Made by a program: the position numbers and the translations under genes | Part shown: positions 26,014 through 35,952 of the stretch, piece by piece | Layout of the letters: the number at the start of each line of letters is the position of its first letter | Numbering within the stretch: the first letter of the stretch is position 1 | The notes under the pieces: model-generated | The model's database searches: none | What the model was told of the DNA's origin: nothing | Seen by the model: only the letters and a program-made list of their open reading frames with translations | Assembly: GCA_024639965.1 (NCBI GenBank) | Contig: JAHEGC010000005.1 | Location: 1 to 53,626 of the forward strand | DNA: 53,626 bases | Origin: Micrococcales bacterium | GTDB lineage: Bacteria > Actinomycetota > Actinomycetes > Actinomycetales > Microbacteriaceae | Reading direction: 5' to 3'

Positions 26014-26705
26014 TAGGCACCTGCCTTTGCGGCGGCCGCGGCGTCAGCCTCGGCGCGAATGAGACGCTTGGGTGCGATCTGGTCGAACTCGAGACCACGA
26101 CGTGCGGCAACCGCACGAGGCTCCTCGAGTTGCTGAAGAGCGGCAACCGTTGCGTGAACGATGTTGATGGTGTTCGACGAACCGAGTGACTTGCTCAGCA
26201 CGTCGTGAATTCCGGCGCACTCGAGCACGGCGCGGACGGGACCACCGGCGATAACACCGGTACCAGCCGAGGCGGGACGAAGGAGCACGACACCGGCAGC
26301 GGCCTCACCCTGAACGGGGTGCGGGATCGTCTGGCCGGAGCGGGGAACACGGAAGAAGTTCTTCTTCGCATCTTCGACGCCCTTCGCGATTGCAAGGGGA
26401 ACCTCACGAGCCTTGCCGTAGCCGACGCCTACCATCCCGTTGCCGTCTCCGACGACGACGAGAGCGGTGAACGCAAAGCGACGACCACCCTTGACGACCT
26501 TGGAGACGCGGTTGATCGCGACGACCTTTTCAAGGAAGGGGCTCTTCTCGACCTCGCGCGGAGCGCGGTCACGACCGCCACGGCCGCCGCCACGGTTGTC
26601 GTTACGACGACCTCCGCGGGGAGCCGACTCTTCGGTGGTCTGGGCCTCTGCCTCCGGGGCAGCGGTTTCTTCCGACACGTTGTTGTCCTTAATTTCTTCG
26701 CTCAC
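26013..26705 (-). CDS. rpsE: 30S ribosomal protein S5 (uS5)
   Basis: 230 residues. An N-terminal extension of about 50 residues contains an acidic part and an RGG-rich part ([19 protein letters not shown]). The core runs from [20 protein letters not shown] through [16 protein letters not shown] and [20 protein letters not shown]. The C-terminus has a short Ala-rich tail ([12 protein letters not shown]). It overlaps rplR by ATGA/GTGA-type 4 nt and rpmD by one base. Confidence 0.98.
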   Translation of the reverse strand: MSEEIKDNNVSEETAAPEAEAQTTEESAPRGGRRNDNRGGGRGGRDRAPREVEKSPFLEKVVAINRVSKVVKGGRRFAFTALVVVGDGNGMVGVGYGKAREVPLAIAKGVEDAKKNFFRVPRSGQTIPHPVQGEAAAGVVLLRPASAGTGVIAGGPVRAVLECAGIHDVLSKSLGSSNTINIVHATVAALQQLEEPRAVAARRGLEFDQIAPKRLIRAEADAAAAAKAGA

Positions 26706-27061
26706 AGGGTCAATCCCGCCTCTCGGGCGCCGTCAGCAACTGCTGCGACGCGACCGGCGTAGCGGTTTCCGCCACGGTCGAACACGACCTCGCTGATGCC
26801 GGCCTTTTTGGCGCGGTCAGCGACGAGTTCGCCGATCTTCTTGGCCTTGGCGGTCTTGTCGTCCTTCGATCCACGGAATTCAGCTTCCATGGTCGACGCC
26901 GACGCGACAGTTACGCCCTGGGTGTCGTCGACGACCTGGACGAACAAGTGGCGCGCCGAACGAGTGACGACGAGGCGGGGGCGAACCGAGGTTCCCGAAA
27001 TCTTCTTGCGAAGACGGAAGTGGCGGCGCGTACGCTGCGCGGACTTCGAGACAGTAGCCAT
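26702..27061 (-). CDS. rplR: 50S ribosomal protein L18 (uL18)
   Basis: 119 residues. [35 protein letters not shown] and [20 protein letters not shown] are typical of this 5S rRNA-binding protein. Starts 2 nt after rplF. Confidence 0.98.
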   Translation of the reverse strand: MATVSKSAQRTRRHFRLRKKISGTSVRPRLVVTRSARHLFVQVVDDTQGVTVASASTMEAEFRGSKDDKTAKAKKIGELVADRAKKAGISEVVFDRGGNRYAGRVAAVADGAREAGLTL

Positions 27062-27063
27062 GG

Positions 27064-27600
27064 TTACTTACCAGCCTTTCCGGCCTTACGACGGACGACT
27101 TCGCCCTCGTAACGAACACCCTTGCCCTTGTAGGGCTCGGGCTTACGGAGCTTGCGAATGTTTGCAGCGACCTCACCGACGGCCTGCTTCGAGATTCCCG
27201 AAACGATGACCTTGTTGTTGCCCTCGACGGCGAGGCTGATGCCGGCCGGCGGGTCAACGGTGATGGGGTGCGAGTATCCGAGTGCGAACTCGATGCTGGC
27301 ACCCTTCGCGGCGACGCGGTAACCAGTACCGACGATCTCGAGAGCCTTGGAGTACCCGTCGGTGACGCCGACGATGTCGTTGGCGATGAGGGTACGCGTG
27401 AGGCCGTGGAGCGAACGCGAAGCGCGCTCGTCGTCGGGACGGGTCACGATGACCTGGTTGTCCTCGACGGTGACGGCGATGGGGGTGGCAACGTTGACCG
27501 TGAGCTCACCCTTGGGTCCCTTGACCGAGACGACCGAGTCGGAAACCGACACGGTGACGCCCGACGGGATGACGATGGGAAGACGTCCGATACGCGACAT
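27064..27600 (-). CDS. rplF: 50S ribosomal protein L6 (uL6)
   Basis: 178 residues, two L6 repeats. It starts [19 protein letters not shown], and the second half ends [20 protein letters not shown], the conserved rRNA-contacting stretch. It lies 6 nt after rpsH. Confidence 0.98.
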   Translation of the reverse strand: MSRIGRLPIVIPSGVTVSVSDSVVSVKGPKGELTVNVATPIAVTVEDNQVIVTRPDDERASRSLHGLTRTLIANDIVGVTDGYSKALEIVGTGYRVAAKGASIEFALGYSHPITVDPPAGISLAVEGNNKVIVSGISKQAVGEVAANIRKLRKPEPYKGKGVRYEGEVVRRKAGKAGK

Positions 27601-27606
27601 GACGGG

Positions 27607-28005
27607 TTACCACACGTAGGCGAGGACTTCCCCACCCACGCCCTTCTTCTGTGCCTCGCGGTCCGTGAGGAGCCCCGAGGAGGTGGACAGAATGGCAACG
27701 CCGAGTCCGCCGAGCACCGTGGGGAGCTCGGTCGACTTTGCGTACACGCGAAGTCCCGGCTTCGAGACGCGCTTGAGGCCCGAGAAGGCCGCCTTGCGCT
27801 CGTTGCCGTACTTGAGGGTGATGGTCAGAGTCTTGCCAACGCGAGCGGGCTCAACCGTCCAGTCCGCAACGTAACCTTCGCGCTTGAGGATCTCGGCGAT
27901 TCCCGCCTTGATCGTGCTCGAGGGCAACGAAACGGCGTCGTGGTGAGCGCTCGACGCGTTACGCAGACGGGTCAGCAGGTCTGCGACCGGGTCTGTCATT
28001 GTCAT
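27607..28005 (-). CDS. rpsH: 30S ribosomal protein S8 (uS8)
   Basis: 132 residues. [20 protein letters not shown] and the C-terminal [20 protein letters not shown] are diagnostic. The 72 nt between it and rplE hold no rpsN (S14), which many bacteria have here. Confidence 0.98.
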   Translation of the reverse strand: MTMTDPVADLLTRLRNASSAHHDAVSLPSSTIKAGIAEILKREGYVADWTVEPARVGKTLTITLKYGNERKAAFSGLKRVSKPGLRVYAKSTELPTVLGGLGVAILSTSSGLLTDREAQKKGVGGEVLAYVW

Positions 28006-28077
28006 TGTTGTTTTTTCCTGTTCTCTGTCTGGTTTCGACGATCGTTACGCGAACGCCGACCTGGTCAGTGTGTGGTC

Positions 28078-28659
28078 TTAGTTGTCTCGCGCGATGAAGG
28101 GGAAGCCGAGCTCGCGGAGGAGGGCACGGCCCTCGTCATCGGTCTTGGCCGTGGTGACGACGGTGATGTCGAAACCGCGAACGCGATCGATCTTGTCCTG
28201 GTCGATCTCGTGGAACACCGACTGCTCCTGAAGACCGAAGGTGTAGTTGCCGTTTCCGTCGAACTGGCGGTCCGAGAGGCCGCGGAAGTCGCGGATACGC
28301 GGGAGGGCCAGAGTGACGAGACGGTCAACGAATTCCCAGGCACGGTCACCACGAAGCGTGACGTGAGCGCCGATGGGCATTCCCTCGCGAAGCTTGAACT
28401 GGGCGATCGACTTGCGCGCCTTCGTCACGAGCGGCTTCTGCCCCGTGATCTGGGTCAGGTCGCGAACGGCTCCCTCAATGACCTTCGAGTCACGAGCGGC
28501 CTCACCGACACCGGTGTTCACGACAACCTTGACGAGCTGCGGAACCTGGTGGGGGTTCGTGTAACCGAACTCCTTGGTGAGCGTGGCGACGATGTCGGCA
28601 CGGTACTTCGCCTTGAGGCGGGGCTGGATTTTGCCAGCCGCTGCGGCAGTAGCGGTCAT
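28078..28659 (-). CDS. rplE: 50S ribosomal protein L5 (uL5)
   Basis: 193 residues. Typical features are [59 protein letters not shown] and [18 protein letters not shown]. It overlaps the rplX stop by one base (TAATG). Confidence 0.98.
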   Translation of the reverse strand: MTATAAAAGKIQPRLKAKYRADIVATLTKEFGYTNPHQVPQLVKVVVNTGVGEAARDSKVIEGAVRDLTQITGQKPLVTKARKSIAQFKLREGMPIGAHVTLRGDRAWEFVDRLVTLALPRIRDFRGLSDRQFDGNGNYTFGLQEQSVFHEIDQDKIDRVRGFDITVVTTAKTDDEGRALLRELGFPFIARDN

Positions 28660-29000
28660 TAGATCTTTTCACCTGACTTCTTGGCGAAGCGAACACGAAC
28701 CGTCTTCTTCTCGCCGTTCTTGGTAATGGTTTCGGTACGGAAACCGACGCGAGTCGGCTTCTTCGACTTGGGGTCGACGAGTGCGACGTTGGAGACGTGG
28801 ATGGGTGCCTCCATGGTCTCAATGCCGCCGGTCTTGGTGCCACGCGCGGTCTGGCCGACCTTGACGTGCTTGGTCACCATGTTGACGCCTTCGACGATCA
28901 CCTTGTTGGTTTCGACGATGACCTCAAGGACCTTGCCGGTCGAACCCTTCGACTTACCGCTGATGACGATGACGTTGTCATCCTTCTTGATGTTCTGCAT
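28659..29000 (-). CDS. rplX: 50S ribosomal protein L24 (uL24)
   Basis: 113 residues with the KOW motif [20 protein letters not shown] near the N-terminus, then [21 protein letters not shown] perfect anti-SD complement GGAGGTGAT lies at the end of rplN, 10 nt upstream of the ATG. Confidence 0.98.
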   Translation of the reverse strand: MQNIKKDDNVIVISGKSKGSTGKVLEVIVETNKVIVEGVNMVTKHVKVGQTARGTKTGGIETMEAPIHVSNVALVDPKSKKPTRVGFRTETITKNGEKKTVRVRFAKKSGEKI

Positions 29001-29004
29001 GGAA

Positions 29005-29376
29005 CTAAATCACCTCCGGGGCGAGCGACACGATCTTCATGAACTTCTTCTCGCGGAGTTCGCGGCCGACGGGACCGAAGATGCGGGTTCCGCGCGGCTC
29101 GCCTTCCTTGTTCTTGATGAGGACCGCGGCGTTCTCGTCGAACTTGATGTACGAGCCGTCGGCACGACGGGTCTCCTTCACCGTTCGAACGATGACGGCC
29201 TTGACGACCTCACCCTTCTTGACGTTTCCGCCGGGAATGGCGTCCTTGACGGTCGCGACGATGATGTCACCGAGTCCCGCGTAACGACGGGTCGAGCCGC
29301 CGAGCACACGAATGGTGAGCAGCTCCTTGGCGCCGGTGTTATCGGCAACCTTCAGTCGGGATTCCTGTTGAAGCAT
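29005..29376 (-). CDS. rplN: 50S ribosomal protein L14 (uL14)
   Basis: 123 residues: [20 protein letters not shown], then [20 protein letters not shown] and [20 protein letters not shown]. First of the rplN-rplX-rplE block. Confidence 0.98.
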   Translation of the reverse strand: MLQQESRLKVADNTGAKELLTIRVLGGSTRRYAGLGDIIVATVKDAIPGGNVKKGEVVKAVIVRTVKETRRADGSYIKFDENAAVLIKNKEGEPRGTRIFGPVGRELREKKFMKIVSLAPEVI

Positions 29377-29403
29377 GTTGTTCTCCTAGTTCGAGGAGGC
29401 GAA

Positions 29404-29688
29404 TTACTTCGCCTTCTCCACGATCTCGACGAGTCGCCAGTTCTTGGTGGCCGACAGCGGGCGGGTTTCTGCGATGACAACGAGGTCACCGATACCAGCG
29501 GTGTTGTTCTCGTCGTGAGCCTTCACCTTGGACGAGCGGCTCATGACCTTGCCGTAGAGCGGGTGCTTGACACGCGACTCGATCTTGACGGTGATGGTCT
29601 TGTCCATCTTGTCGCTGACGACAAATCCGCGACGAACCTTGCGGTACGGGCGCGCATCGACAGCGTCGGTCTTCTTCTCAGCAGCCAT
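29404..29688 (-). CDS. rpsQ: 30S ribosomal protein S17 (uS17)
   Basis: 94 residues. [20 protein letters not shown], then [20 protein letters not shown] and [19 protein letters not shown]. The first dozen residues are variable. One-base overlap with rpmC. Confidence 0.98.
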   Translation of the reverse strand: MAAEKKTDAVDARPYRKVRRGFVVSDKMDKTITVKIESRVKHPLYGKVMSRSSKVKAHDENNTAGIGDLVVIAETRPLSATKNWRLVEIVEKAK

Positions 29689-30005
29689 TAGTTGGTCTCC
29701 TCCGCAGTAGCGGTCTCAGCGGCTTCATCAGCCTTTTTCGCCTTGGTGGCAGCGGCCTTGGCCGGCTTCGCAGCAACGGTCGGCGTTTCACGAATCCCGA
29801 GCTCGCGCTCACGAATGATCGTGTAGATACGCGCGATGTCGCGCTTCACGGCACGAACGCGTCCGTGGCTCTCGAGCTGACCCGTCGCGGACTGGAAACG
29901 AAGGTTGAAGAGTTCTTCCTTCGCCTTCTTGAGCTCGTCCACGAGCTGCTCGTTCGCGAACGTGTTGAGGTCCGCGGGCTTGAGTGTCTTGGTTCCGACG
30001 GCCAT
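29688..30005 (-). CDS. rpmC: 50S ribosomal protein L29 (uL29) with Ala/Lys/Glu tail
   Basis: 105 residues. The core ([20 protein letters not shown], then [19 protein letters not shown]) ends near residue 70, and a low-complexity tail of about 35 residues ([20 protein letters not shown]) follows. Bacterial L29 is usually 60-75 residues. It overlaps both rplP and rpsQ by one base. Confidence 0.97.
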   Translation of the reverse strand: MAVGTKTLKPADLNTFANEQLVDELKKAKEELFNLRFQSATGQLESHGRVRAVKRDIARIYTIIRERELGIRETPTVAAKPAKAAATKAKKADEAAETATAEETN

Positions 30006-30424
30006 TATGCGTCTCCCTCTTCACGCTTGATGATGCGCGCCTTGAGCGGCAACTTGTGGATGGCGCGAGTCATGGCTTCGCGAGCGAGCTGCTCGCTGAC
30101 ACCGGCGACCTCGAAGAGGACGCGACCCGGCTTGACGTTGGCGACCCACCACTCCGGCGAACCCTTACCGGAACCCATTCGGGTTTCGGCGGGCTTCTTC
30201 GTGAGCGGACGGTCGGGGTAGATATTGATCCACACCTTTCCACCACGCTTGATGTGACGGGTCATCGCGATACGAGCGGACTCAATCTGGCGGTTCGTCA
30301 CGTAGGCGGGGGTGATGGCCTGGATACCGAATTCACCGAACGACACCTTGGTGCCACCGGTCGCCGCACCCGTACGCTTCGGGTGGTGCTGCTTGCGGTG
30401 CTTGACTTTACGGGGAATAAGCAT
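30005..30424 (-). CDS. rplP: 50S ribosomal protein L16 (uL16)
   Basis: 139 residues: [20 protein letters not shown], then [20 protein letters not shown] and [20 protein letters not shown]. Begins 3 nt after rpsC. Confidence 0.98.
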   Translation of the reverse strand: MLIPRKVKHRKQHHPKRTGAATGGTKVSFGEFGIQAITPAYVTNRQIESARIAMTRHIKRGGKVWINIYPDRPLTKKPAETRMGSGKGSPEWWVANVKPGRVLFEVAGVSEQLAREAMTRAIHKLPLKARIIKREEGDA

Positions 30425-30427
30425 GGT

Positions 30428-31204
30428 TTACGCCTCAGTTCCTGCGGTAGCGGGAGCGGCGGTCTCAGCGCTGCGGGGAGCAGCTCCTCGACGGGGTCCG
30501 CCACGGTTTCCATCGCGCCCACCGCGGGCCGCCTTCTGCGCGGCCTGCTCGCGAGCGAGTTCCTTGTTGGTGATGTCGCCCTTGTAGATCCAGACCTTGA
30601 CTCCGATGCGGCCGAACGTGGTACGTGCCTCGTAGAAGCCGTAGTCGATGTTCGCACGGAGCGTGTGGAGAGGAACGCGACCCTCGCGGTAGAACTCCGA
30701 GCGCGACATTTCCGCGCCACCGAGTCGACCCGACACCTGGATTCGAACACCCTTGGCTCCGGCGCGCTGGGCACCCTGGAGTCCCTTGCGCATCGCGCGG
30801 CGGAACGCCACACGTGCCGAGAGCTGCTCGGCGATTCCCTGAGCGACGAGCTGTGCGTCGGCCTCGGGGTTGGCTGCTTCGACGACATTGATGATGACGG
30901 TCTTGCCCGTGAGCTCACGAGCATCCTCACGGAGCTTGTCGAGACCCGTTCCCTGGCGGCCGATCGCAACGCCGGGGCGTGCGACATGGACGTCGACGGT
31001 CACGCGGTCACGCGTGCGACGAACGACGATGTGCGAAACACCGGCGCGGTCGAGCTTCTCCTGAAGGAAACGACGGAGAATGACATCCTCGGCGACGTAG
31101 TCCGAGTAGCGCTCGCCGGGCTTGGTCGAGTCCGAGAACCACTGCGAACGGTGGTCGGTCGTGATTCCGAGGCGGAATCCGTACGGGTGAACTTTCTGAC
31201 CCAT
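30428..31204 (-). CDS. rpsC: 30S ribosomal protein S3 (uS3)
   Basis: 258 residues. [20 protein letters not shown] at the start, then KH-domain [20 protein letters not shown], and the C-terminal domain [21 protein letters not shown] tail of about 40 residues rich in Arg, Gly and Ala ends the protein ([19 protein letters not shown]). Confidence 0.98.
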   Translation of the reverse strand: MGQKVHPYGFRLGITTDHRSQWFSDSTKPGERYSDYVAEDVILRRFLQEKLDRAGVSHIVVRRTRDRVTVDVHVARPGVAIGRQGTGLDKLREDARELTGKTVIINVVEAANPEADAQLVAQGIAEQLSARVAFRRAMRKGLQGAQRAGAKGVRIQVSGRLGGAEMSRSEFYREGRVPLHTLRANIDYGFYEARTTFGRIGVKVWIYKGDITNKELAREQAAQKAARGGRDGNRGGPRRGAAPRSAETAAPATAGTEA

Positions 31205-31206
31205 GA

Positions 31207-31572
31207 CTACTTACCTGCCTTCTCGGGGGTGGCGAGAACCACGGTGATGTGGCTCGTGCGCTTGAGGATCTGGAACGCGCGTCCCTGAGCACGGGGCTGG
31301 AAGCGCTTCATCGTGGGGCCCTCGTCGACGAAGATCTTCTCGATAACGAGTTCTCCTTCGTTGAGAGCCTCGTTCGACTTGTCGGCGGTGATGCGAGCGT
31401 TCGCAACAGCCGAGGCGACGAGCTTGAATACGGGATCCGACGCACCCTGCGGGGCGAACTTGAGAATCGCGAGAGCTTCCTCAACGTGCTTGCCGCGAAC
31501 CATGTCGATGACACGGCGCGCCTTTTGCGGGGTGATGCGGACGTTCTTGAGTTTGGCGGTCGATGCAACCAT
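31207..31572 (-). CDS. rplV: 50S ribosomal protein L22 (uL22)
   Basis: 121 residues. [20 protein letters not shown], then [13 protein letters not shown]-like [13 protein letters not shown], and the exit-tunnel hairpin region [20 protein letters not shown]. No insertion or deletion typical of macrolide resistance is seen in the hairpin. Confidence 0.98.
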   Translation of the reverse strand: MVASTAKLKNVRITPQKARRVIDMVRGKHVEEALAILKFAPQGASDPVFKLVASAVANARITADKSNEALNEGELVIEKIFVDEGPTMKRFQPRAQGRAFQILKRTSHITVVLATPEKAGK

Positions 31573-31592
31573 GATCTGTACCTCCTCGCCGC

Positions 31593-31874
31593 TTAGCGGC
31601 GACGACCCTTCTTGTCGTCCTTCACGTGCGAACGGAAGGTGCGGGTGGGGGCGAACTCACCGAGCTTGTGGCCGACCATCGTCTCGGTCACGAAAACCGG
31701 GACGTGCTTGCGGCCGTCGTGCACGGCAATGGTGTGTCCGAGCATCGCGGGGACGATCATCGATCGGCGCGACCAGGTGCGGATGACGTTCTTGGTACCG
31801 GCATCGTTCTGAGCGGCCACCTTACGGTAAAGGTGGTCGTCGACGAAGGGACCCTTCTTGAGACTACGAGGCAT
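31593..31874 (-). CDS. rpsS: 30S ribosomal protein S19 (uS19)
   Basis: 93 residues: [39 protein letters not shown] and the ending [20 protein letters not shown]. Confidence 0.98.
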   Translation of the reverse strand: MPRSLKKGPFVDDHLYRKVAAQNDAGTKNVIRTWSRRSMIVPAMLGHTIAVHDGRKHVPVFVTETMVGHKLGEFAPTRTFRSHVKDDKKGRRR

Positions 31875-31886
31875 TCCGGGCTCCTA

Positions 31887-32723
31887 CTAACGCTTCTTAC
31901 CGGCGGTGCGGCGACGGACAATGAGCTTGTTGCTGGCCTTCTTGGGGCGACGGGTGCGTCCCTCGGACTGGCCCCACGGGCTGACGGGGTGACGACCACC
32001 AGAGGTCTTACCCTCACCACCACCGTGCGGGTGGTCGACCGGGTTCATGGCGACACCACGGACGGTCGGGCGGATGCCCTTCCAGCGCATACGGCCAGCC
32101 TTACCCCAGTTGATGTTCGACTGCTCGGCGTTTCCGACCTCACCGACGGTGGCGCGGCAGCGCGCATCGACGTTGCGGATCTCACCCGAGGGGAGACGAA
32201 GCTGAGCGTAAGGACCGTCCTTGGCGACGAGTCGAACCGACGCGCCAGCCGAACGGGCCATCTTCGCGCCGCCACCGGGACGGAGCTCGATTGCGTGGAT
32301 AACAGTTCCCACCGGGATGTTGCGGAGGGGGAGGTTGTTTCCGGGCTTGATGTCGGCCGCGGGACCCGACTCGACGATGTCGCCCTGGGCGAGCTTGTTC
32401 GGAGCGAGGATGTAACGCTTGGTTCCGTCCACAAAGTGAAGCAGTGCGATACGCGCGGTGCGGTTGGGGTCATACTCGATGTGAGCGACCTTGGCGTTCA
32501 CGCCATCCTTGTCGTTGCGACGGAAGTCGATGACGCGGTACTGACGCTTGTGGCCTCCGCCGATGTGACGCGTGGTGATGCGCCCAGCGTTGTTACGACC
32601 ACCGGTCTTGGGGAGCGGCTCAAGGAGCGACTTCTCCGGCGTCGAACGCGTGATCTCGGCGAAGTCGGCGACCGACGAACCGCGGCGACCCGGGGTCGTG
32701 GGCTTGTACTTACGAATTGCCAT
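31887..32723 (-). CDS. rplB: 50S ribosomal protein L2 (uL2)
   Basis: 278 residues. [20 protein letters not shown], then [20 protein letters not shown], and the peptidyl-transferase-proximal segment [20 protein letters not shown] are conserved. It lies 12 nt upstream of rpsS. Confidence 0.98.
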   Translation of the reverse strand: MAIRKYKPTTPGRRGSSVADFAEITRSTPEKSLLEPLPKTGGRNNAGRITTRHIGGGHKRQYRVIDFRRNDKDGVNAKVAHIEYDPNRTARIALLHFVDGTKRYILAPNKLAQGDIVESGPAADIKPGNNLPLRNIPVGTVIHAIELRPGGGAKMARSAGASVRLVAKDGPYAQLRLPSGEIRNVDARCRATVGEVGNAEQSNINWGKAGRMRWKGIRPTVRGVAMNPVDHPHGGGEGKTSGGRHPVSPWGQSEGRTRRPKKASNKLIVRRRTAGKKR

Positions 32724-32741
32724 GTTTGTTGGTCCTTATCC

Positions 32742-33053
32742 CTATCCGACAGCCGTGAAGATGTCGATGGAACCCGACTTGAGGGTCACAATGGCGCGCT
32801 TGGTGTCCTTGCGCTTTCCCATTCCGAACTTCGTGCGGCGGGTCTTACCCGTGCGGTTGAGCGTATTCACCGAAGCGACCTTGACTCCGAAGATCTTCTC
32901 GATGGCGAGCTTGATCTCGGTCTTGTTCGCGTCGGGAGCGACGACGAAGGTGTACTTGCCCGAGTCGATGAGTCCGTAGGACTTCTCGCTCACGACCGGT
33001 GCGACGATGACGTCACGCGGGTCCTTGTTCTTGGCGGCGGCGAGGACGCTCAT
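32742..33053 (-). CDS. rplW: 50S ribosomal protein L23 (uL23)
   Basis: 103 residues: [20 protein letters not shown], then [20 protein letters not shown], the tunnel-exit protein that contacts SRP and trigger factor. Overlaps the rplD stop by 4 nt. Confidence 0.98.
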   Translation of the reverse strand: MSVLAAAKNKDPRDVIVAPVVSEKSYGLIDSGKYTFVVAPDANKTEIKLAIEKIFGVKVASVNTLNRTGKTRRTKFGMGKRKDTKRAIVTLKSGSIDIFTAVG

Positions 33054-33703
33054 GCGGACACCTCTTTCTGCGACTTGGCTGCGACGAACGCTTCGTACGC
33101 GACCTGGGTGAAGACGATGTCGTCGGCGTGAAGCACGTCGTACGCGTTGAGCTGACCCGGGGTGATCGTGTGAACACCGATGAGGTTGCGAACGCTCTTC
33201 TGCGTCACAACATCGCTCGCGTCGGCGACGATGAGCACGCGCGGACCCTGGGTGAGTTCGGCGACGAGCTTCGACGCGGTCTTGGTCGAGGGTGCATCAC
33301 CGGGAACAAAAGACGAAACGACGTGAAGACGGCCGCCACGAGCGCGGTCCGAGATCGCACCGAGCAACGCGAGGTGGATCATCTTCTTGGGGGTGCGCTG
33401 CGAGTAATCGCGAGGAGTCGGGCCGTGGACGACTCCACCACCCTTGTGCTCGGGGGCACGAACCGAACCCTGACGTGCGCGACCCGTTCCCTTCTGCTTG
33501 AAGGGCTTGCGTCCCGAACCGGAAACTTCTCCGCGGTTCTTGGTCTTGTGGGTTCCCTGGCGGGCGGCAGCGAGCTGCGCGACGACGACCTGGTGGATGA
33601 GCGGCACGTTTGCCGTCACATCAAACACCGAGCTGGGGAGCTCGACTGTGCCGGTCTTCTTGCCAGCGGCGTCAACGATGGATACCTGCGACATTACGTT
33701 CAC
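33050..33703 (-). CDS. rplD: 50S ribosomal protein L4 (uL4)
   Basis: 217 residues. The long tunnel loop [20 protein letters not shown], then [16 protein letters not shown], is intact. GTG 33703 overlaps the rplC TGA; an ATG three codons later is the other possible start. In gamma-proteobacteria L4 represses its own operon through the S10 leader; whether it does so here is unknown. Confidence 0.98.
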   Translation of the reverse strand: MNVMSQVSIVDAAGKKTGTVELPSSVFDVTANVPLIHQVVVAQLAAARQGTHKTKNRGEVSGSGRKPFKQKGTGRARQGSVRAPEHKGGGVVHGPTPRDYSQRTPKKMIHLALLGAISDRARGGRLHVVSSFVPGDAPSTKTASKLVAELTQGPRVLIVADASDVVTQKSVRNLIGVHTITPGQLNAYDVLHADDIVFTQVAYEAFVAAKSQKEVSA

Positions 33704-34350
33704 GCTCCCTTCACTGCGTTGCGAACGAAGACGAGGCGACCGGCGGGACCGGGAACCGCGCCCTTGATGAGGAGGAGGCCGCGCTCGCTGTCAACCGCGT
33801 GGATCGAAAGGTTGAGAACGGTTACGCGGTCGAATCCCATGCGACCCGCCATGCGCATTCCCTTGAAGACGCGCGAGGGGGTCGACGATGCACCGATCGA
33901 ACCGGGCTTGCGGTGGTTGCGGTGCGCACCGTGCGACGCCGAAACACCCTTGAAGTTGTGGCGCTTCATGACACCGGCGAAACCCTTACCCTTCGAGGTT
34001 CCGACGACGTCGACTCCCTCGCCCGCGGCGAAGATGTCAACGGTCAGTTCCTGACCGAGTGCGTAGTTCGCGGTGTCCGCGGTGCGGATCTCGGCCACGT
34101 GACGGCGAGGCGTGACGCCCGCCTTCTCGAAGTGACCGGCGAGAGGCTTGGTGACCTTGCGGGGGTCGATGGCTCCCGAGGCGATCTGCACGGCCTCGTA
34201 TCCGTCATTCTCGACAGAACGAAGCTGCGTGACCACGTTGGGGCTCACGGCGACAACGGTGACGGGAACAAACTTGTTGTTCGCGTCCCAGGCCTGGGTC
34301 ATTCCGAGCTTGATGCCCAAAAGACCCTTGGTGTTCTTGACCTTCGTCAT
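33700..34350 (-). CDS. rplC: 50S ribosomal protein L3 (uL3)
   Basis: 216 residues: [60 protein letters not shown] and [16 protein letters not shown]. Follows rpsJ by 11 nt. Confidence 0.98.
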   Translation of the reverse strand: MTKVKNTKGLLGIKLGMTQAWDANNKFVPVTVVAVSPNVVTQLRSVENDGYEAVQIASGAIDPRKVTKPLAGHFEKAGVTPRRHVAEIRTADTANYALGQELTVDIFAAGEGVDVVGTSKGKGFAGVMKRHNFKGVSASHGAHRNHRKPGSIGASSTPSRVFKGMRMAGRMGFDRVTVLNLSIHAVDSERGLLLIKGAVPGPAGRLVFVRNAVKGA

Positions 34351-34361
34351 GGGGGTGTCCT

Positions 34362-34670
34362 TTAAAGCTTGATTTCGATGGAAACGTCTTCGGGCAGGTC
34401 GAGTCGCATGAGCGAGTCAACCGCCTTCGGAGTCGGGTCAATGATGTCGATGAGACGCTTGTGGGTGCGCTTCTCAAAGTGCTCGCGGCTGTCCTTGTAC
34501 TTGTGGGGCGAGCGAATGACGGCAATAACGTCCTTCTCCGTCGGAAGCGGCACGGGGCCGACAACGGTCGCACCGGCACGGGTGACCGTTTCAACGATCT
34601 TGCGCGCCGAGGCGTCAATTCCGGCGTGGTCGTACGACTTCAACCGAATGCGGATTTTCTGTCCCGCCAT
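34362..34670 (-). CDS. rpsJ: 30S ribosomal protein S10 (uS10)
   Basis: 102 residues: [20 protein letters not shown], then [20 protein letters not shown] and [20 protein letters not shown]. The ATG at 34670 is the family start; the frame is open for 57 more codons upstream but that part is not S10-like. It heads the long S10-spc operon (to rplO). Confidence 0.98.
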   Translation of the reverse strand: MAGQKIRIRLKSYDHAGIDASARKIVETVTRAGATVVGPVPLPTEKDVIAVIRSPHKYKDSREHFEKRTHKRLIDIIDPTPKAVDSLMRLDLPEDVSIEIKL

Positions 34671-34998
34671 GATCCACTCTTTCTTTCCATCACGAGCAAG
34701 GCCGCCCGTGAGCACTTTGTGCTTGCGCACCACTGTTCTTTTCTCAACGAACCCGACCGTCACGCGAGGAAAACCACGCGAGCGGTAAGTCGTGTTGTCT
34801 GCCGGTGGACCAGGCGAATGCGGAAAACGCGACCTGATCACTGCCGAGCAGTGAGCAGCACAACACGGTGCTGCGTATACAACCTCACTACTCTCTCATA
34901 CGCCTCGCATTTGCGCAACTCGGGCGTGTCGGAGTGAATCCGTCTAGTGGCGACGCCGACGAAGGCTGAATCCCGCGCCAAGATCGCGAAAAACGAAA
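34671..34998 (-). promoter_or_regulatory. Long S10-operon leader and promoter region
   Basis: About 330 nt without a supported gene between the LamG gene terminator and rpsJ. Two adjacent perfect dyads are visible: CACTGC-CGA-GCAGTG at 34839-34853 and GCAGCAC-N6-GTGCTGC at 34855-34874. On the minus strand a TTGTATACG box lies just upstream of the second dyad and could be a -10. That would give a leader of roughly 190 nt whose first 35 nt fold into two hairpins, a layout suited to leader control. A strong ribosome site for rpsJ is not obvious (AAAGAGTGGATC). Confidence 0.5.
34839..34874 (-). other. Pair of adjacent hairpins in S10 leader
   Basis: Two perfect inverted repeats lie side by side with one base between them: 6-bp arms with a 3-base loop (34839-34853) and 7-bp arms with a 6-base loop (34855-34874). 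Both would fold in the rpsJ leader RNA. Confidence 0.55.
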
Positions 34999-35028
34999 CG
35001 GCCGGCGATGCAGGTGCATCGCCGGCCG
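34999..35028 (-). terminator. Strong intrinsic terminator after LamG gene 2
   Basis: A perfect 14-bp stem, CGGCCGGCGATGCA-GG-TGCATCGCCGGCCG, 18 nt past the stop. On the minus strand it is followed by TTTCGTTTTTCGC. It separates the LamG pair from the S10 operon. Confidence 0.93.
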
Positions 35029-35046
35029 CGTCGTCACAGGAAGTGA

Positions 35047-35841
35047 CTAGCCGAGGCTGTCCCACTTGCTGTTGGTGGTTCCGTGCTCGTAAACAACGTC
35101 GTCGTCAAGGCGCGTGTTGTAAAGGCGAATGTACTGGATGGACCCTTCTGCCGGGGCGTCTCCCTGCCAGTTGCTGAGACCGATCAGGCTCGACGTGCGG
35201 GCGATCGACGGAGGTGCGGTGTAGAAATCGAACAAGTCGGAAGACACGTCGTACTCCATCTGGGGCACACCGTCGATGAAGAGCTCTGGGAAATTGTTTA
35301 CGTCAACACGAACAGTAAACGTCTGGAGCCCCGCGTTGCGGCGAAGAGGACCATTCGTCGTGATGAGCTGTCCAGCGAGGTAATCGCCGTCCCAGATGGC
35401 CAGGACGAGTTCGTTCGAATCTTCATAACGAGCGAGGACAATGTTGCCGTCCTCCGCACCGTTGCCGAAGTCGAAAACGCGCTCCCACCAGTCGGCCTTC
35501 CGGCCGAGGTCAACGCGAGCTTCGACGGTGAAGCCGTGCTCAAAATTGTGGCGGTCCAACGAAAACTCGTATCCGCCGCTGTAGTCGCCGCCGGCAAACT
35601 TCACGACGCGGTTCTTCTTGCCGTACGAGATACCGTCGCCGACGAGTGTGGCGTCCTGCTGGAATCCGCTGAGGTCCTTCCAGACCGAAACATCATGGCG
35701 GGAAATGGAGTAAGAGACTCGAGAGTCCACGCTGTAGACAAGACCTTCGTTGATTGTCGTAGCCGAAGCCGGGGCGGCAAATGCCGCCGAGGAAAGCGCT
35801 ACAACCGCTGCGGCCGCAGCGAGTGACGTTATGCGAAACAT
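35047..35841 (-). CDS. Secreted LamG/concanavalin A-like domain protein (second of pair)
   Basis: 264 residues, not recognised beyond fold class. Residues 1-27 form a Sec signal peptide (cleavage near PASA-T). The rest is one LamG/jelly-roll type domain: LVYSVDSRVSYS, FTVEARVDLGRKADWWERVF, GNIVLARYEDSNELVLAIWD, FTVRVDVNNFPELFIDGVPQ and GSIQYIRLYNTRL, with a C-terminal GTTNSKWDS. There is no sortase motif, membrane anchor or visible catalytic domain, so a released binding protein is likely; the ligand (sugar or surface polymer) is unknown. A good TTAGGAG ribosome site precedes the ATG. It is a paralogue of the gene just upstream. Confidence 0.85.
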   Translation of the reverse strand: MFRITSLAAAAAVVALSSAAFAAPASATTINEGLVYSVDSRVSYSISRHDVSVWKDLSGFQQDATLVGDGISYGKKNRVVKFAGGDYSGGYEFSLDRHNFEHGFTVEARVDLGRKADWWERVFDFGNGAEDGNIVLARYEDSNELVLAIWDGDYLAGQLITTNGPLRRNAGLQTFTVRVDVNNFPELFIDGVPQMEYDVSSDLFDFYTAPPSIARTSSLIGLSNWQGDAPAEGSIQYIRLYNTRLDDDVVYEHGTTNSKWDSLG

Positions 35842-35952
35842 GTTTCTCCTAATTCATAAGGGGGATTGCAAGATAAGAATTCCACATGTTGTGGGGTGAA
35901 TCAAGCAACTTAGTAAAGCGGCGTCGGGGCGGCGCACCCCACAGCGGTCAAA
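35842..35952 (-). promoter_or_regulatory. Spacer between the two LamG genes
   Basis: 111 nt, AT-richer than the surroundings. It holds a small dyad CCACA-TGT-TGTGG (35881-35893) and a GC hairpin GTCGGGG...CCCCAC near 35922-35941 that could weaken read-through from the first gene. No confident promoter. Confidence 0.35.

Noticed and set aside
34671-34841. N-terminal extension of S10 by 57 residues
   Set aside because: The extension has no similarity to S10. [15 protein letters not shown] is the family start, and the region contains leader hairpins.
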